A stretch of DNA of 64,000 nucleotides. Source: Phocoena phocoena (lineage: Eukaryota > Chordata > Mammalia > Artiodactyla > Phocoenidae). This document shows, in pieces, positions 24,546 through 36,064 of the stretch; the first letter of the stretch is position 1; each line of letters opens with the position of its first letter. Location of the stretch: NCBI RefSeq assembly GCF_963924675.1, contig NC_089235.1, positions 58,144,520 to 58,208,519 on the forward strand. Reading direction: 5' to 3'. The notes below the pieces were generated by a model. It was not told the DNA's origin. It saw only the letters and a program-made list of their open reading frames with translations, and did not search any database. Both the position numbers and the translations under genes were made by a program.

Positions 24546-26519
24546 TGTGCTCTTAGATTGTTTACAGGGTTCCAAAAATAGAAGCTCTATCGAGTTGCTC
24601 AGAAAACTTTGTTTTGTAAATGTGTATGGCATATTTGAACCTAGATCTCTCGTAAATGAACAGTTAATTTAAAAGACACACCATAGTATAGTCTTCTTAA
24701 TATATATAAATCTATCTAATCATATCACTAATAACAATTTGAGTGACCAGCTGAACCAAATGGGCAAAATCTAAACCCAGTATCCAGCTGCTGTTGGTCA
24801 TTCACTGCACTTCTGTGGGTCTCATCTGCAAACAGACAGGGTTGGATACATTATAATGACTTCCTTCATTCTCATAGGCTATGATTCTAGTAAATAATGT
24901 TGCCAAACTTCAATTCAAATTTTAACAATACACGTGTAGAAAATCAATCAGATGAGACTTAGAACATGAGGAATGACTTATTTAATGAGCAATGATTAAG
25001 GCAGCACCTGGTATGACATCCAGCACCAGGGAAGCATATAAGAACACAGAATTTAGCACTTAGAGAAGTTTTTTTTGAAAGAGTAGAGAATCGCTTGATT
25101 ATGGTAGACATCTATAATTCTATTTTAAATTAAAATCATTTACGGGGAGTTGAAAACTATTTGCCATTAAAAAGAAAATAAAGCCCTTCAAAACTATGTT
25201 TAAATTCTATTTTTAAAACATAATAAAAGATAAAGCTATTAAATTAATTGCTAAGGCCAGTTTTTTTAAAAAAATGGAATTGTTAATTGCATGTTAATGC
25301 ATGTTTGTGCTTTTCCAATGCATATTATTAATTTAAGCTAACTGTTCAAAAATGAAGCCAAGTATTGGTGTTAACCAAAGGAGATAAAATTAACTTGTAA
25401 TTTACAGTAAACAGACAACTAGTTAATAGGCTAAGATCCTAAAAAAAATCTTAAATACCCATTTCTTGCCTTGTTTACATTTTACCTCGTTTGACATTTT
25501 TTCTTCATGGTAGAAAATAAAATTTTGGAGCAATGTAAGGTAAAATACCAGCATATCTGATTCTGAAAATGGAAAAGAACTTAAGACACTCTAAGAGTTA
25601 GATATAGCCCATGAAAACCTAAAATTGAAGAAACCTGAAAGTCACTGTGAATGAAAGTAATTAATTAATTTGTTGCTATTGGTTTTCCAAACGGATTTCA
25701 ATTCATTGTAATGCCATTGGCAAAATAAGTGCTTACTCATTAAAGATTCATAGCTTAAAAACGAATTTTGTTTACAAGTCTTGGAAGTTTTAAAATTTAC
25801 CTTTTCTTTTTTAACCAATTCATATTTGAGGAGAGCTGGCATTCACTATATTTCCCAAAGTTCCAATTGCTGATATTTCTAAGACAGCTCCCCATTTATC
25901 TAGTTTTTGAGCCTTACTTCAAACAGGAACGACACCCCCAGAATCACACTGGGCTGAAAGAACTGTGTAATTTTCTTACCCCTAATAATGGGTTTGTATA
26001 ATGACAAAGTTAAATGAGAAAGCAAGTGAGATGATAAAACTATAACCCCCAAAGACTACTGGACTGCTGATTTAGTGATCTTTTTAAGTAGAACTTCCTG
26101 CCTGCCTGAATTTTTGAATTGTGAACAGGTGTTTAGGTGTGCAGAGTTCTCATTGATTTTAATGGAGTTACACTATGAAATCCCTATACACTACTTCGAT
26201 TATTTCCCTTATGTAGAGCAGAATCAAATTCAGACCACTGAGGTTATCCACGTGTCTCTGAAGCTAGGATTTTGTTAGCATATTGAGTTATAATAAATGG
26301 ATATCCATGCCTTTTCTGTATACCAGCAGAGTAAGTAAAAATTGTGCAAAAATGTGGCCAATCGTATAGAGATATTTTTAAAACTGTTACATATGTAATT
26401 ATGTATGAAATACATACGTAATATGTAATTCAATAACACACTAGTGAGCTCTTGTCAGACATTAGCTACCCATTAATAATTGGATTTTTTAAAGTATCAG
26501 AAAGGTATTGAGCAAGAAG
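24546..26519. other. AT-rich unique DNA
   Basis: Nothing recognisable as gene or repeat. Homeodomain-like words (ATTAATTAATTT) are frequent, as expected of AT-rich DNA. Confidence 0.45.
26389..26427. repeat. imperfect AT-rich inverted repeat
   Basis: ACATATGTAATTATGTATG and TACATACGTAATATGT pair with a small bulge around AAA. It is AT-rich, so chance cannot be ruled out. Confidence 0.5.
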
Positions 26520-26630
26520 GGACCTCTCTCTCTTTTGTTTACATCAGTGCCTAATATATATCTTCAGTGCCTCAAACAGTGACCTACACATAGTAGGAGT
26601 TCAATAAATAATTGATAAGTGAGTGAAATG
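26520..26630 (+). repeat. L2 LINE 3' end
   Basis: CTTCAGTGCCTCAAACAGTGACCTACACATAGTAGGAGTTCAATAAATAATTG is a close match to the L2 3' terminus 'agtgcctggcacatagtaggcgctcaataaat'. Only the last hundred or so bases survive. Confidence 0.75.
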
Positions 26631-26739
26631 CAAATCCCTAAATATAAACACCTGCTCAAATTTATGATCAGACTGCAGATTTTAAAAAAAGTTCCTTTTC
26701 TAAATATTAATATCTTAGTTTATACAGTATGTAAAACCA

Positions 26740-26784
26740 CACAGACAGACAGACAGACACACACACACACACACACACACACAC
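26740..26784 (+). repeat. (GACA)n-(CA)14 compound microsatellite
   Basis: Four GACA units lead straight into an uninterrupted (AC)14 run ending at 26784. Confidence 0.95.
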
Positions 26785-27307
26785 ATCATAGCAGATACAA
26801 AGCATAATTATCTTGTTGGAAGTTCAGTGAGAAGCTCATCCTATCTGATTAAAATTGCTATTTGAATCTTAACTTCAAGTTTCTCTGGAGTTAAAACCAA
26901 AAATCAGGTTATTTTTTTCTGTACAACCCTATGGTTTATAAACTTCTACATTATAGATATTTTTCTCTTTATATTGATATTACATTCATATAATACATGC
27001 ACCAGAAATTATATTTACTAGGGCAAGAACATTATTGTAGAGCAGCATTTTGCTACTAGACTGTAGGGACATTACGTGGTGGAGGAATCATAAAAGGAGC
27101 CAGTCATGCGATCTAGAAACGAGTTGTTTTTAAGAGTTAAGCCTTTGTAAGCAAGACAAACCTTACAACCAACACTATGATATTCCCATTCTACAAGCCT
27201 CAGAAGTGCTTTTATTCAAAGAAAGGTCTAAGAAGCAGTTTGGACCACTTAACCTCTCTACCACTTCTCCCACTCCCCATGCACTTGGCTGAAATCCTTT
27301 GTAAGAT

Positions 27308-27445
27308 GCATTCATTCAAGCATTGAAGAGGTATTCATTGATCACCTATTATATTCTAAGTCCTGAGCATACACATATGAGTAAGAGACGGTGCCTGATA
27401 TAAATGAGTTTATTTTGTAGTTGAAACCAAATTAGGTAACAAAAA
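27308..27445 (-). repeat. L2 LINE 3' fragment, antisense
   Basis: CATTCATTCAAGCATTGAAGAGGTATTCATTGATCACCTATTATATTCTAAGTCCTGAGCATAC is the antisense L2 terminus ('attcattcaacaaatatttattgagcacctactatgtgccaggcactg'). It then fades out. Confidence 0.65.
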
Positions 27446-27678
27446 ATTAAATTATGGCCAAATAAGCGTAGCTACAGGAATATTTACAAGGCCCTTCAAT
27501 AGGAGAGCGGTTTATAGTTTTGCCAGAGAACTTTAAGGAAGGTTTCATAGTCTCACAAACATAAGGGCTGAACAAGCAATCCTGGCAAAATTCTCTCTAA
27601 ATGCTATAAAATAAAATGAAAAATCTGGCAATTAGAGGTAGTAACAGATCACACAAATACTGTTTATTAAGAACTCTT

Positions 27679-27888
27679 GGGCTTCCCTGGTGGCACAGTG
27701 GTTGAGAGTCCGCCTGCCGATTCAGGGGACACGGGTTCGTGTCCCGGGCCGGGAAGATCCCACATGCCGCGGAGCGGCTGGGCCCGTGAGCCATGGCCGC
27801 TGGGCCTGCGCATCCGGAGCCTGTGCTCCGCAACGGGAGAGGCCACAGCAGTGAGAGGCCCGCGTACGGCAAAAAAAAAACAAAAAAC
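27679..27888 (+). mobile_element. CHR-type tRNA-Glu SINE
   Basis: The head GGGCTTCCCTGGTGGCACAG carries the Pol III box A (TGGCACAGTGG); box B (GGTTCGTGTCC) follows. The body ends CCCGCGTACGGC and then an A-rich tail. A 9-bp target-site duplication AGAACTCTT flanks it at 27670-27678 and 27889-27897. CHR SINEs are restricted to the whale-hippo-ruminant clade and rely on L1 proteins for mobility. The CpG-rich body is well preserved, so the insertion is fairly young. It is not a tRNA gene. Confidence 0.97.
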
Positions 27889-27965
27889 AGAACTCTTTAT
27901 GTTCCAGGTACTGTGCTAAATGCTTTATACATATTAACGATAAACAAATGAGACAGATAAATACT

Positions 27966-28018
27966 TACATACATACATAGGTAGATATATAGGTGACTGG
28001 TAGAGATAGATAGATAGA
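27966..28018 (+). repeat. CATA/GATA tetranucleotide repeat
   Basis: ACATACATACATAG passes through AGATATATAGG to AGATAGATAGATAG; imperfect throughout. Confidence 0.8.
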
Positions 28019-28039
28019 CCATCAATTCCATCTTTTGTT

Positions 28040-28212
28040 AAGGCAATTAATAGTTTGCATTATAATTATTTGTTTACTCAGATGCCTTTCCTCTAAAGAT
28101 CATGAATCCCTCACGGACACTGTCTTAGTCATCTATGTGTCCCCAGTAACACCTAAGGTTCCTTCCTCATGGTAGGCATTCCATAAAAGTTTCTTGAACC
28201 AATGAACACCTG
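28040..28212 (+). repeat. L2 LINE 3' end
   Basis: The segment GATCATGAATCCCTCACGGACACTGTC, then GTGTCCCCAGTAACACCTAAGG, then CATGGTAGGCATTCCATAAAAG and TTCTTGAACCAATGAA follows the L2 3' UTR ('ccatgagggcagggact..gtatccccagcgcctagcac..agtaggcactcaataaatg'). Confidence 0.75.
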
Positions 28213-29011
28213 ACCAACTATCTTTGTGGTATCTCTCAAGTCAATTAATATTCCCATGCCTCAGATTTTTTCAATCTAGTTGGTCTCTAAGGGCCTTTTG
28301 AGGTAAAAAATATTATGAAATTTTCCTTCTAAGTCCATATTGAGTAACTGATTTCTATAAACCTCAGTTAGATGGGTAAAAAAAAAAGAATATTATTGAT
28401 CCAGGCTATAAGTAAAAGCTGCTCATACAAATGTTATTCTTGAACTCATCAGTGCCAGGTTCAAGATGTTTATTGATTGTCTATAAGTCCAGGTTTATGT
28501 TCCTTAATTTCTTTTAAAATTAGGAATGAGTTTGAACAAATATAAAAATAATGTAATGAAGGCATAATCTAAAGATTCTAACCTTGAAGCAAACAAACAA
28601 TATGCATACAAGCAAACAAAGCGAACCCACTATCAATGGAGAAGTCTCCTGTTTACCTGTTTCCAATACTTTCCTTCTTTCTCCTTTCCAAGGGATAACG
28701 GCAATCCTAAATTTGATGTGTATCTTTCTCTTCCCCAACGAGCAAAGCTGACAGCCAGAAGTAAATAAAATTCATAATGAGGGTACCCTGAAGAAATATC
28801 TCATTCTCAAAGTTTCAGCAATGCCGTGGCTCATCACAAATGGCCGCCAAGGAACAAGACAGTTTCCAAGCGACTCCAGTACCCACAGAGGACAAAAGAT
28901 CTCTGCAGACAATCGAGCAGCCGCCTGAGTAGAAAAAATCATTGTGCCCAGTCACTGCTCCTTCATACGATGACTTAAACCAATAGACCGGGAATGTATA
29001 AGGTAGCAAGG
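28213..29011. other. unique DNA
   Basis: No gene. Bases 28745-29010 are richer in GC than the surroundings, include a YY1-like word (AAATGGCCGCC, 28838-28848) and show no repeat match. A conserved element is possible but not shown. Confidence 0.4.
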
Positions 29012-29243
29012 GGCAGTATAATGCAGTGGTCACAGCTGGGGCTTGGAGTCACTGCTGCTGTTTTGTGACCTTGGGCAAGTTACTTGACCTCCCCTGTACA
29101 GCAGTCATCTCCTTTATAGGATGGAGATGACAATGGTGTCTACCTCATAGAGCTGTTCAGCTGAAGTGAATTACTACGTGTAAGATGCTTACAAGAGTAT
29201 CTGGCACACAGTGAGTTCACAGAAAATGTTAACTGTTATTAAA
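29012..29243 (+). repeat. MIR SINE, nearly full length
   Basis: It starts CAGTATAATGCAGTGGTCAC in the tRNA-related head and carries the core TTGTGACCTTGGGCAAGTTACTTGACCTCCC. The 3' part is CTACCTCATAGAGCTGTTCAG to GGCACACAGTGAGTTCACAGAAAATG. One of the better-preserved ancient repeats here. Confidence 0.95.
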
Positions 29244-32104
29244 TCCTAGGTTCACAGGCAAAATTTTACAAAGGGAAGAGTTATTTCCTTTTCATCATCT
29301 GCAGAAGTCTCTCAGAGGCAGGCATGCACTTCCTCGAAAAACAACACACACTTTTGGAGCCTAGAGGTCGACACCTGCAGCGGAAGATGACAGAGTCAGG
29401 CTCTCCTGCTTCTAGTCTTTGTTCATTCATCTGATGCCCTTCTTGGGCACCAATGAAATATCATTCTGCATAAAAGTAGGCACGGGGGGATACAGCGTGA
29501 TGAACCAGACAGAAACCAGACCACCCCAAAGTCATGCACTAAACACACAATTGCACCCACATTTGACTAAATGTAGGAGCCTTCATTTGCTACCCCCAAA
29601 TGTTCACCCACTTTGAACCTCAACTTTTTCATCCATAAAATAAGGTCAGTAACACCTGGTCTCTCTTCTTCATCTTGCTGTGAGCTGAAATAAAATCACT
29701 TCTATAATCAAACTTTGTGCAAGCTGAAACACCATCCGAACCAAAGAGTTCATGACGTTGACTTTGGCTTGGCTGCTGAGATATGTTCCCTTAGAACTAC
29801 TCACAAGTCTATTCAAGCAGGGCATGAATCGTGGAAGCCACGTGCCACAAAGCTTAGATAGAAACCTACCTGACAACCGCTATTTCCCTCAGGTGGACTG
29901 AACATAAGCTAAAAACAATGGCTGGATATAAAAATGAAATTTAGTACAACGAACTCGAACACTGATGAAAAGACATGTTCATTCTGTTCTAAGAATCTTA
30001 ACTATTTTATCTTCGGAGGAAGAGTGAAGAGAAAAGTAATGTGTTTGACCACACTCCTCATAAATTCTAAGTTCCTAGACACAACAATGACAGAATTCAC
30101 GTAAATACTCCTAACCTTAGAGGTCAGATCTGGGGACCCCACGGAGTGGTGCGAGGGAGTCTGGCCAGCTGCTGACCACACTCAGTGTATGAATCCAAAT
30201 ACCCATCCCCAGGCTGGCCAACCTGGAAACCCTCATTATAGGAACTCCCAGCTTTGCTAAAGGAACAGGCTAAAGTGTTTCATTGATTTCAGGCTATCAA
30301 TTATTCAAAACAATTTAATTTTAAGTCAACCTTAAATTTTAAAACAGCTTTATAAATTAACATTGTAAAAAGGGAACATTTCCCAGCTTGAATATTAAAC
30401 TTCAGTTTTCCTTATTTCAGAAGAAGTAGCTTCCCTTCATAGAAATGTACTGTTAATGATTGCTTACAAAGTACACGTTGCAGATTTTGTTCCAAAGCTA
30501 ATATCTTACTAAAATATATAATATAATATAACAAAATATAATGGTCAAATAAATTGTATCCATCTTTCTGGAAATTAGTTCACAGCTTGATTTTAAGTAC
30601 TTCTCTCCCCAATTTGGCATTTTAAATATTGAAATTATTTGCACGTGCTCAATACTTTGCCTCCTTACTGCTGTGTATTTAGCACCTGACAGCTGTTTAT
30701 TATGGGAAGCAAACTAAGCAAATAGATGTCCTGATATATTTTTGTACTTCAGAGTCAATTAAGTCATTAATTTTCAATTAAAAAAACAGTAAAAGGCCTA
30801 GTACCAGAGCATGGAATTTCCTAATCCATATGCTTTGTCCACTCTGGCAATCAATTTAACTATAGTGATATTATTTCCCGGTTTCAACCCTGTGTAAAAG
30901 GCTACGATATTGGGTCAAAAATTCTGTAACCTGCATATCACTGATTATCCCTAGATGGAATTCAGGAGAAAAATTCAAAAATTATAATGAAGGATTTACA
31001 TCAGAGCTGCAACATAATTGCACACAAACTATTAGGAACCCATCTGAACTCTGACGGAGTAGTTCATTATTTGTGCTTGTCTGGCAAGAGCGCAGTATTC
31101 TCAGTAATATTTTATATAATATAAAAGGTTAGGTTTGAAAAATTAGCATTACAAATGTCACATTGACTTCCAGCAGGAAATGTGCAACAATATGTGACAA
31201 TACTGAATAAAATGTTGAAACATGTTTTCCTTTTGTTTTACTTTACTCATTTTTGTAATACAACACTGGTTACTGGAAAATGCCTTACAGCTTTATTCAA
31301 AACACATGTTCAAAGATTTGAATGAAAAAACTTTGACTCTCTCTGGAACATCTAACCGATATATCATTTGTGTGCTTTAAATTTTTTCTTACTGTCAGGA
31401 ACACTTTTATGTCTTTAAGATTTATTTAAACTAGTTTATTATATAATGAAGCTTGTCAGATCATAGGAACAAAGTCAAACAAGATGTGCTATATCAAAGT
31501 ATAACGTTTAACATATAGATTTAAGTATACATATCAAGTACAATGCAATCAAGCAAAGTTTAATCTCAAAATGCAAATGTTTCAGATTATTAAAGCCACA
31601 TCTGTCCTTTGAAGCACAATTTAGACTGTTTATCAAAAAGCTATGTATAATTATTCTCTCCCACCCTAGACTCTGTAACAACAGATTTCTTTTCTTAAGA
31701 ACTTTTCAATTTCACTTTAGAGTTGGGGTTTTAAAGACCTAACCACCAAAGAATATAAGATCACAAATGGAAAATTAAAAATCTTTACAATGTGTCCTAT
31801 TATAATTGCTATGTTTTGTTGGTAAATCAGGGTAATATTTCAAAAGGCATTTCTCCAGGGCTTAAGAAAAATTCTAAATGCTTTTGGAAACCAATTCAAC
31901 ACAGTTCCAGGCATCAAAAATGCATGCTTAAACACATTATTAAGATTTTTCAATATAAATTTTTATAATACATTTGGCTTTCTCTGCCTTGGCCAACAGA
32001 AACCATCAAAAGTAGCAGTCCAGCTAGTTAGAATTCTGAAGCACTAAGTCCCTGAAATTCTCAAATATGAAATTTATACAAAAAATAAATGTCTTTGCGT
32101 ATTC
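29244..32104. other. repeat-poor AT-rich DNA, candidate conserved blocks
   Basis: No exon is supported. Block 30290-31250 is repeat-free and dense in homeodomain-like words (TCAATTAAGTCATTAATTTTCAATTA around 30765) and holds an E-box/CACGTG-like word (GCACGTGC, 30642-30649). A decayed MIR tail may sit at about 29600-29700. Enhancer function is inference. Confidence 0.4.
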
Positions 32105-32240
32105 TCTTATATATATCCATTCACTATATAAAATATATACTTTATATATTATATATAATTTTTTAATATTTATATATATTTTAAATATTTACATTTTATA
32201 TATAATATGTGTAATATATATGTATATATAAAATAGAAAA
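32105..32240. repeat. AT-rich low-complexity tract
   Basis: Overlapping TATATAT, AATATT and TTATATATAATA words make an almost pure A/T sequence. It is likely to melt readily and to confuse alignment. Confidence 0.9.
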
Positions 32241-32551
32241 GATACATAAACTATCCTCAGTAATATTCTTAACCCTAAACTGTGAGAATGAATTGAGTTG
32301 TTGTAATATTATTCTAGAACGGATCTAATTTCTGGGCAAAGGTATGATCTGTTACTGCACACATAAGAAGTGGGAATGACACAGAAGCTTTGGGCTCTCA
32401 TTTACTAAATCTACTTAAAGATGAGGGCGGGCTCATTTTATTTGAGATTATAAGGGCTCACATATACTACAGTCTTATTATAAAAAAGCAACAATCGACA
32501 AAATTGGAATCTCTGATACCTATTATAGTGAATTTAAAAATTAAATATATA

Positions 32552-32757
32552 TATATATATTTTTGCAGTATGTGGGCCTCTCACTGTTGTGGCCTCTCCT
32601 GCTGTGGAGCACAGGCTCCGGACGCGCAGGCTCAGCGGCCATGGCTCACGGGCCCAGCCGCTCCGCGGCGTGTGGGATCCTCCCGGACCGGGGCACGAAC
32701 CTGTGGTCCCCTGCATCGGCAGGTGGACTCTCAACCACTGCGCCACCAGGGGAGCCC
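32552..32757 (-). mobile_element. CHR-type tRNA-Glu SINE, antisense
   Basis: Reading the minus strand it begins GGGCTCCCCTGGTGGCGCAG and runs through the box A/box B head and the GCGGCTGGGCCCGTGAGCC block. The tail is unusual: it is (TA)-rich rather than pure A. A likely imperfect duplication (TAAATATATA at 32542, TAAATATGTA at 32758) flanks it. The 127-codon and shorter ORFs here are SINE sequence, not genes. Confidence 0.93.
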
Positions 32758-32767
32758 TAAATATGTA

Positions 32768-35700
32768 TTTTAAAACCGAAAAAAAATCATTGAGCCATTT
32801 ACTTCACTCAAGGGTGGAGATTCAGAGCTTGTGACTTTAGACCATTAAGGCTACCTCTAATGAAGTAGGTAGTTACAATCACATAGCACAAACTCTGCTT
32901 ATACATTCAGATTCAATCCAGAACTCACAAACTGTTAAACCCATAAACTCTCTATACATTATCTCCGCAATATTTTAGTTTTAATTTATAAATTATAATC
33001 TGGCTTCAGTAATTAAAAGGGGACAAAGAGAAAATAGTAGCTAGTCAAGCTTCTGCTTGACTTTTTAAACTTTTAAAAAATGAATTTACTAGTACCTGTG
33101 TGACTCCACAGACAAAGCAAACAAACACCAGATAGTGCTGATTTAATTTTATTTTTTAAGAAAATGGTGTCAGTAGTTTGATTGAAAGGGGAAAGGGAAA
33201 CATCACTCTGTAATATCATAAACTCCATCATAATATATTCGCAAAAGGAAACTGTCGACAAATGTGTTATAAGCGAGCGCTTTTTTTCCTTTCCCTAAAT
33301 GTTTGAGAGTTTGAGAATTTTTCTGAAACCTTAATGCAAACTCTTCAACAAAGTGATGAAGGGTTTCTAATGAAACACAATCTAGTTTCAACATAAGAAA
33401 CAATTAGTATGCCGAAGAGCTTATGCTCTAGGAAACATCTGAAATCACAAAACCCTTTTGGACAGATACTGGCTGGGGATCTAGTGTTGCTCAGATAGAA
33501 CGGTCAGGGTAAAGAAAGAGCAGGATAAAAGCTAGGAGGAGGGGCAGAGGGCCGAAGGAACAGGCATTTTAGTAGGACTGCTCTTTTTCTTTCCCTCCCA
33601 TTTCACAAATGCCCAGAGGCATTTCTGCAGTGGAACATCTTTGCAACTTCTAAAAAGAAAGTAATAAAGGTTGATTCCTCATCTTTCACAATATTTGGAC
33701 AGATTCTTCCCACTTTAATTTCCTTTTTGTAATGGTAGTATGATTTGCATTATGTTACATTGCTTCATTTTACCATAAAAAAGTTCATCTCTAGAGAACT
33801 GCTCTGAAATTATGTACCACTTTAATAGACCTCCCCTCAGAATTGAATAAAAATAATTTTCTCATTGTAATCGTATACTGTAATGGTTAGTAAGATCTCA
33901 CCATAGACCTGTATTTGAAGCCAGGTTTGAACTTTCTGAAATTTTGAATCATATTCCCATATTAGGTTCTCATTTCTCCCCAAAATCATTTACATAAAGC
34001 AAATGACCACAGCGAATTTACTGAAAATTTGGAGAAGCTACAACACAAAAAAATCACATATGACGTTACCTGATTCCCTCATATAGAGTGGTAGTGCCCT
34101 TTTTCTTCCCCCCCCCATCTTTAAAAATAAAAGAAAGCAGCTCTGGCATGTGGAAGGCAAAGTGACAAGCACAACAGTGACGGTATAACCTGCTGTGTCA
34201 CAAAAACTGGTCCAGAAACGCTGCCTTGCTAGGAAATCAGTAGTACAGAGATGTGAATGGTGGAACCTATTGACAAAAAGGAATCTGGCCTTTAGTTAAG
34301 AAAAGAAAAAAATCAATATTCCTAATTTGCTCTTTATATACAAATAAAACTCTCTAAACTCTTTTTTTATGATCTGAATTGATATATGTGTATCCGAGAG
34401 CCGAAACAGAGAGTAAGAGACATGAAAAAAAAAAAAACGAGGAGGGATAAGTTAGATGTACAGCGTTGAAAATGATGTTAACAGATATGAAAAGGGATGG
34501 ATCGCTAGCACCTTATAAAGTCACTCCAGGAAATGAGACCAAAGTTCAACAGGATAAGACACCAGCCTTACACATAAAATTCCTTATCACTGCACTTACC
34601 TCGTGTAAATAACCCCGTGCTTGGAGCACACCTAAACCTTCTCTGCTACCTAAGCGAGAAGTGTCATCATTGTTCTCCAGGCTGATCATAACTGAACTTC
34701 TTCTTCCTCTGACTGCAGGAAAACCTTTGTAACCTTGGGTGCAACAGAAATGGTATCCAACTGTGGTCCTGCTGTACCATGAATAACCCAGACATCCGCC
34801 TCCATGGCTGACACTCTAGAATTTTCTCACCTATAGAAATTGCCCATGAAGATTCTACTACTACTTGCCGTACTTTACTGATGAGAAGTGACACCCTAGA
34901 CCTCTGTTTTTGTTTTCGAGTTTTACTTTCCAAAATACTCATGCCACAGTAATTTAGGTAACTGGAACTCATCAAGATCTATCTATATATTTTTTCAGTT
35001 CATGTTTTTAAATAGTCAACTTTCCATTATCTTCAAAGGATCAGATGCCCTGCAGTTTATTTCTGACAAATCATCCGTTTTATTGTTTCTGACATTGTTA
35101 CCGACTCTGCTTAATTAAACATTTATTTACATAAATGGGATATTTGCTTAATCTAATCCAGTATTTTAGGAGGGAGAAATGCTCTAGGAATAAAAATAAT
35201 TTCCCTTGCACATAGGAACAAGCAAATAGTACATCTGCATGAATGTAGACTCCCAGAATAAAGTGGCAGTAGCAACAAAATGGATTTCAAAGGGCAGGGT
35301 GGAAAAATTAGGCAGTGTTTCCAGCCTTACATGAGCCACGTATGAATTGTGTGGTTACAGTGTCTGAGTTATGGAGAATTTTCAGATTAGAAAGACTCCA
35401 CTGAACAATAAAAAACCCTTGCTGAAGCTAAATGGAAATGACGTTGTAAAAAGCTTCATACTTCTCAACAGCACAAAAAAACAGAAGAGTAGAACAGAGA
35501 GGCTACCTTGCTAGCCCATCATTTTGAAAAGCAGAAGTAAAGTGCACATACATTGATGTTTCCCCCCGAAAGCATACATGCACACAGGGAGTAATTAGAA
35601 GTTGAAGAACTCATGATACATTTTGAAAACAGGATATACAGAGTCCCTCACTTGTTTGCTTAAAAGTCATTAGACTTTAGTGAACATAGACACATACACG

Positions 35701-36044
35701 TGCACACACGCACGCACAACCAAATAAAACTCCCAACTGACAAGATGAAACAGTGTGAAGTGGCCCAAGATTCCTATTCAGTTGCGTAACAGGCTCCTTG
35801 ATCTGCAATATGCTTGGCAGCAAGAGCAAGAACAGATATTGTGCAAGCTACAAATTAACGAGAATGTCATTAACTGGTGGTAAGAAGACAGTGCCTGGTG
35901 TTGTCTTCAGTAAATTGGCTATTTGAGGAAAAAATTTTTTCTAGCTATGCCTTTGCCCATAAAGGCCAAATGAATATAGTCAGAATGATATCACTTCTCT
36001 TCCAAAGACTATCTATGGATTATATATCAATGTACTCAGGATTT
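32768..36044. other. repeat-poor unique DNA
   Basis: No gene. The ORF at 34667-34975 (minus, 102 codons) has no domain I recognise. Bases 35240-35480 look like single-copy sequence of moderate complexity. An A12 run lies near 34426-34437. Confidence 0.45.
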
Positions 36045-36064
36045 AAAAAAAAAAAAAAAAAAAA
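36045..36064 (+). repeat. poly-A run
   Basis: About twenty A residues without a recognisable retrotransposon upstream. It could be the tail of an unrecognised retrocopy, but the preceding sequence shows no signature. Confidence 0.8.

Noticed and set aside
34667..34975. 102-codon minus-strand ORF
   Set aside because: No domain, and no convincing splice or retrogene context (no poly-A tail or target duplication).
36045..36064. Poly-A run as the tail of a processed pseudogene
   Set aside because: The upstream sequence shows no coding similarity and no flanking duplication could be found.
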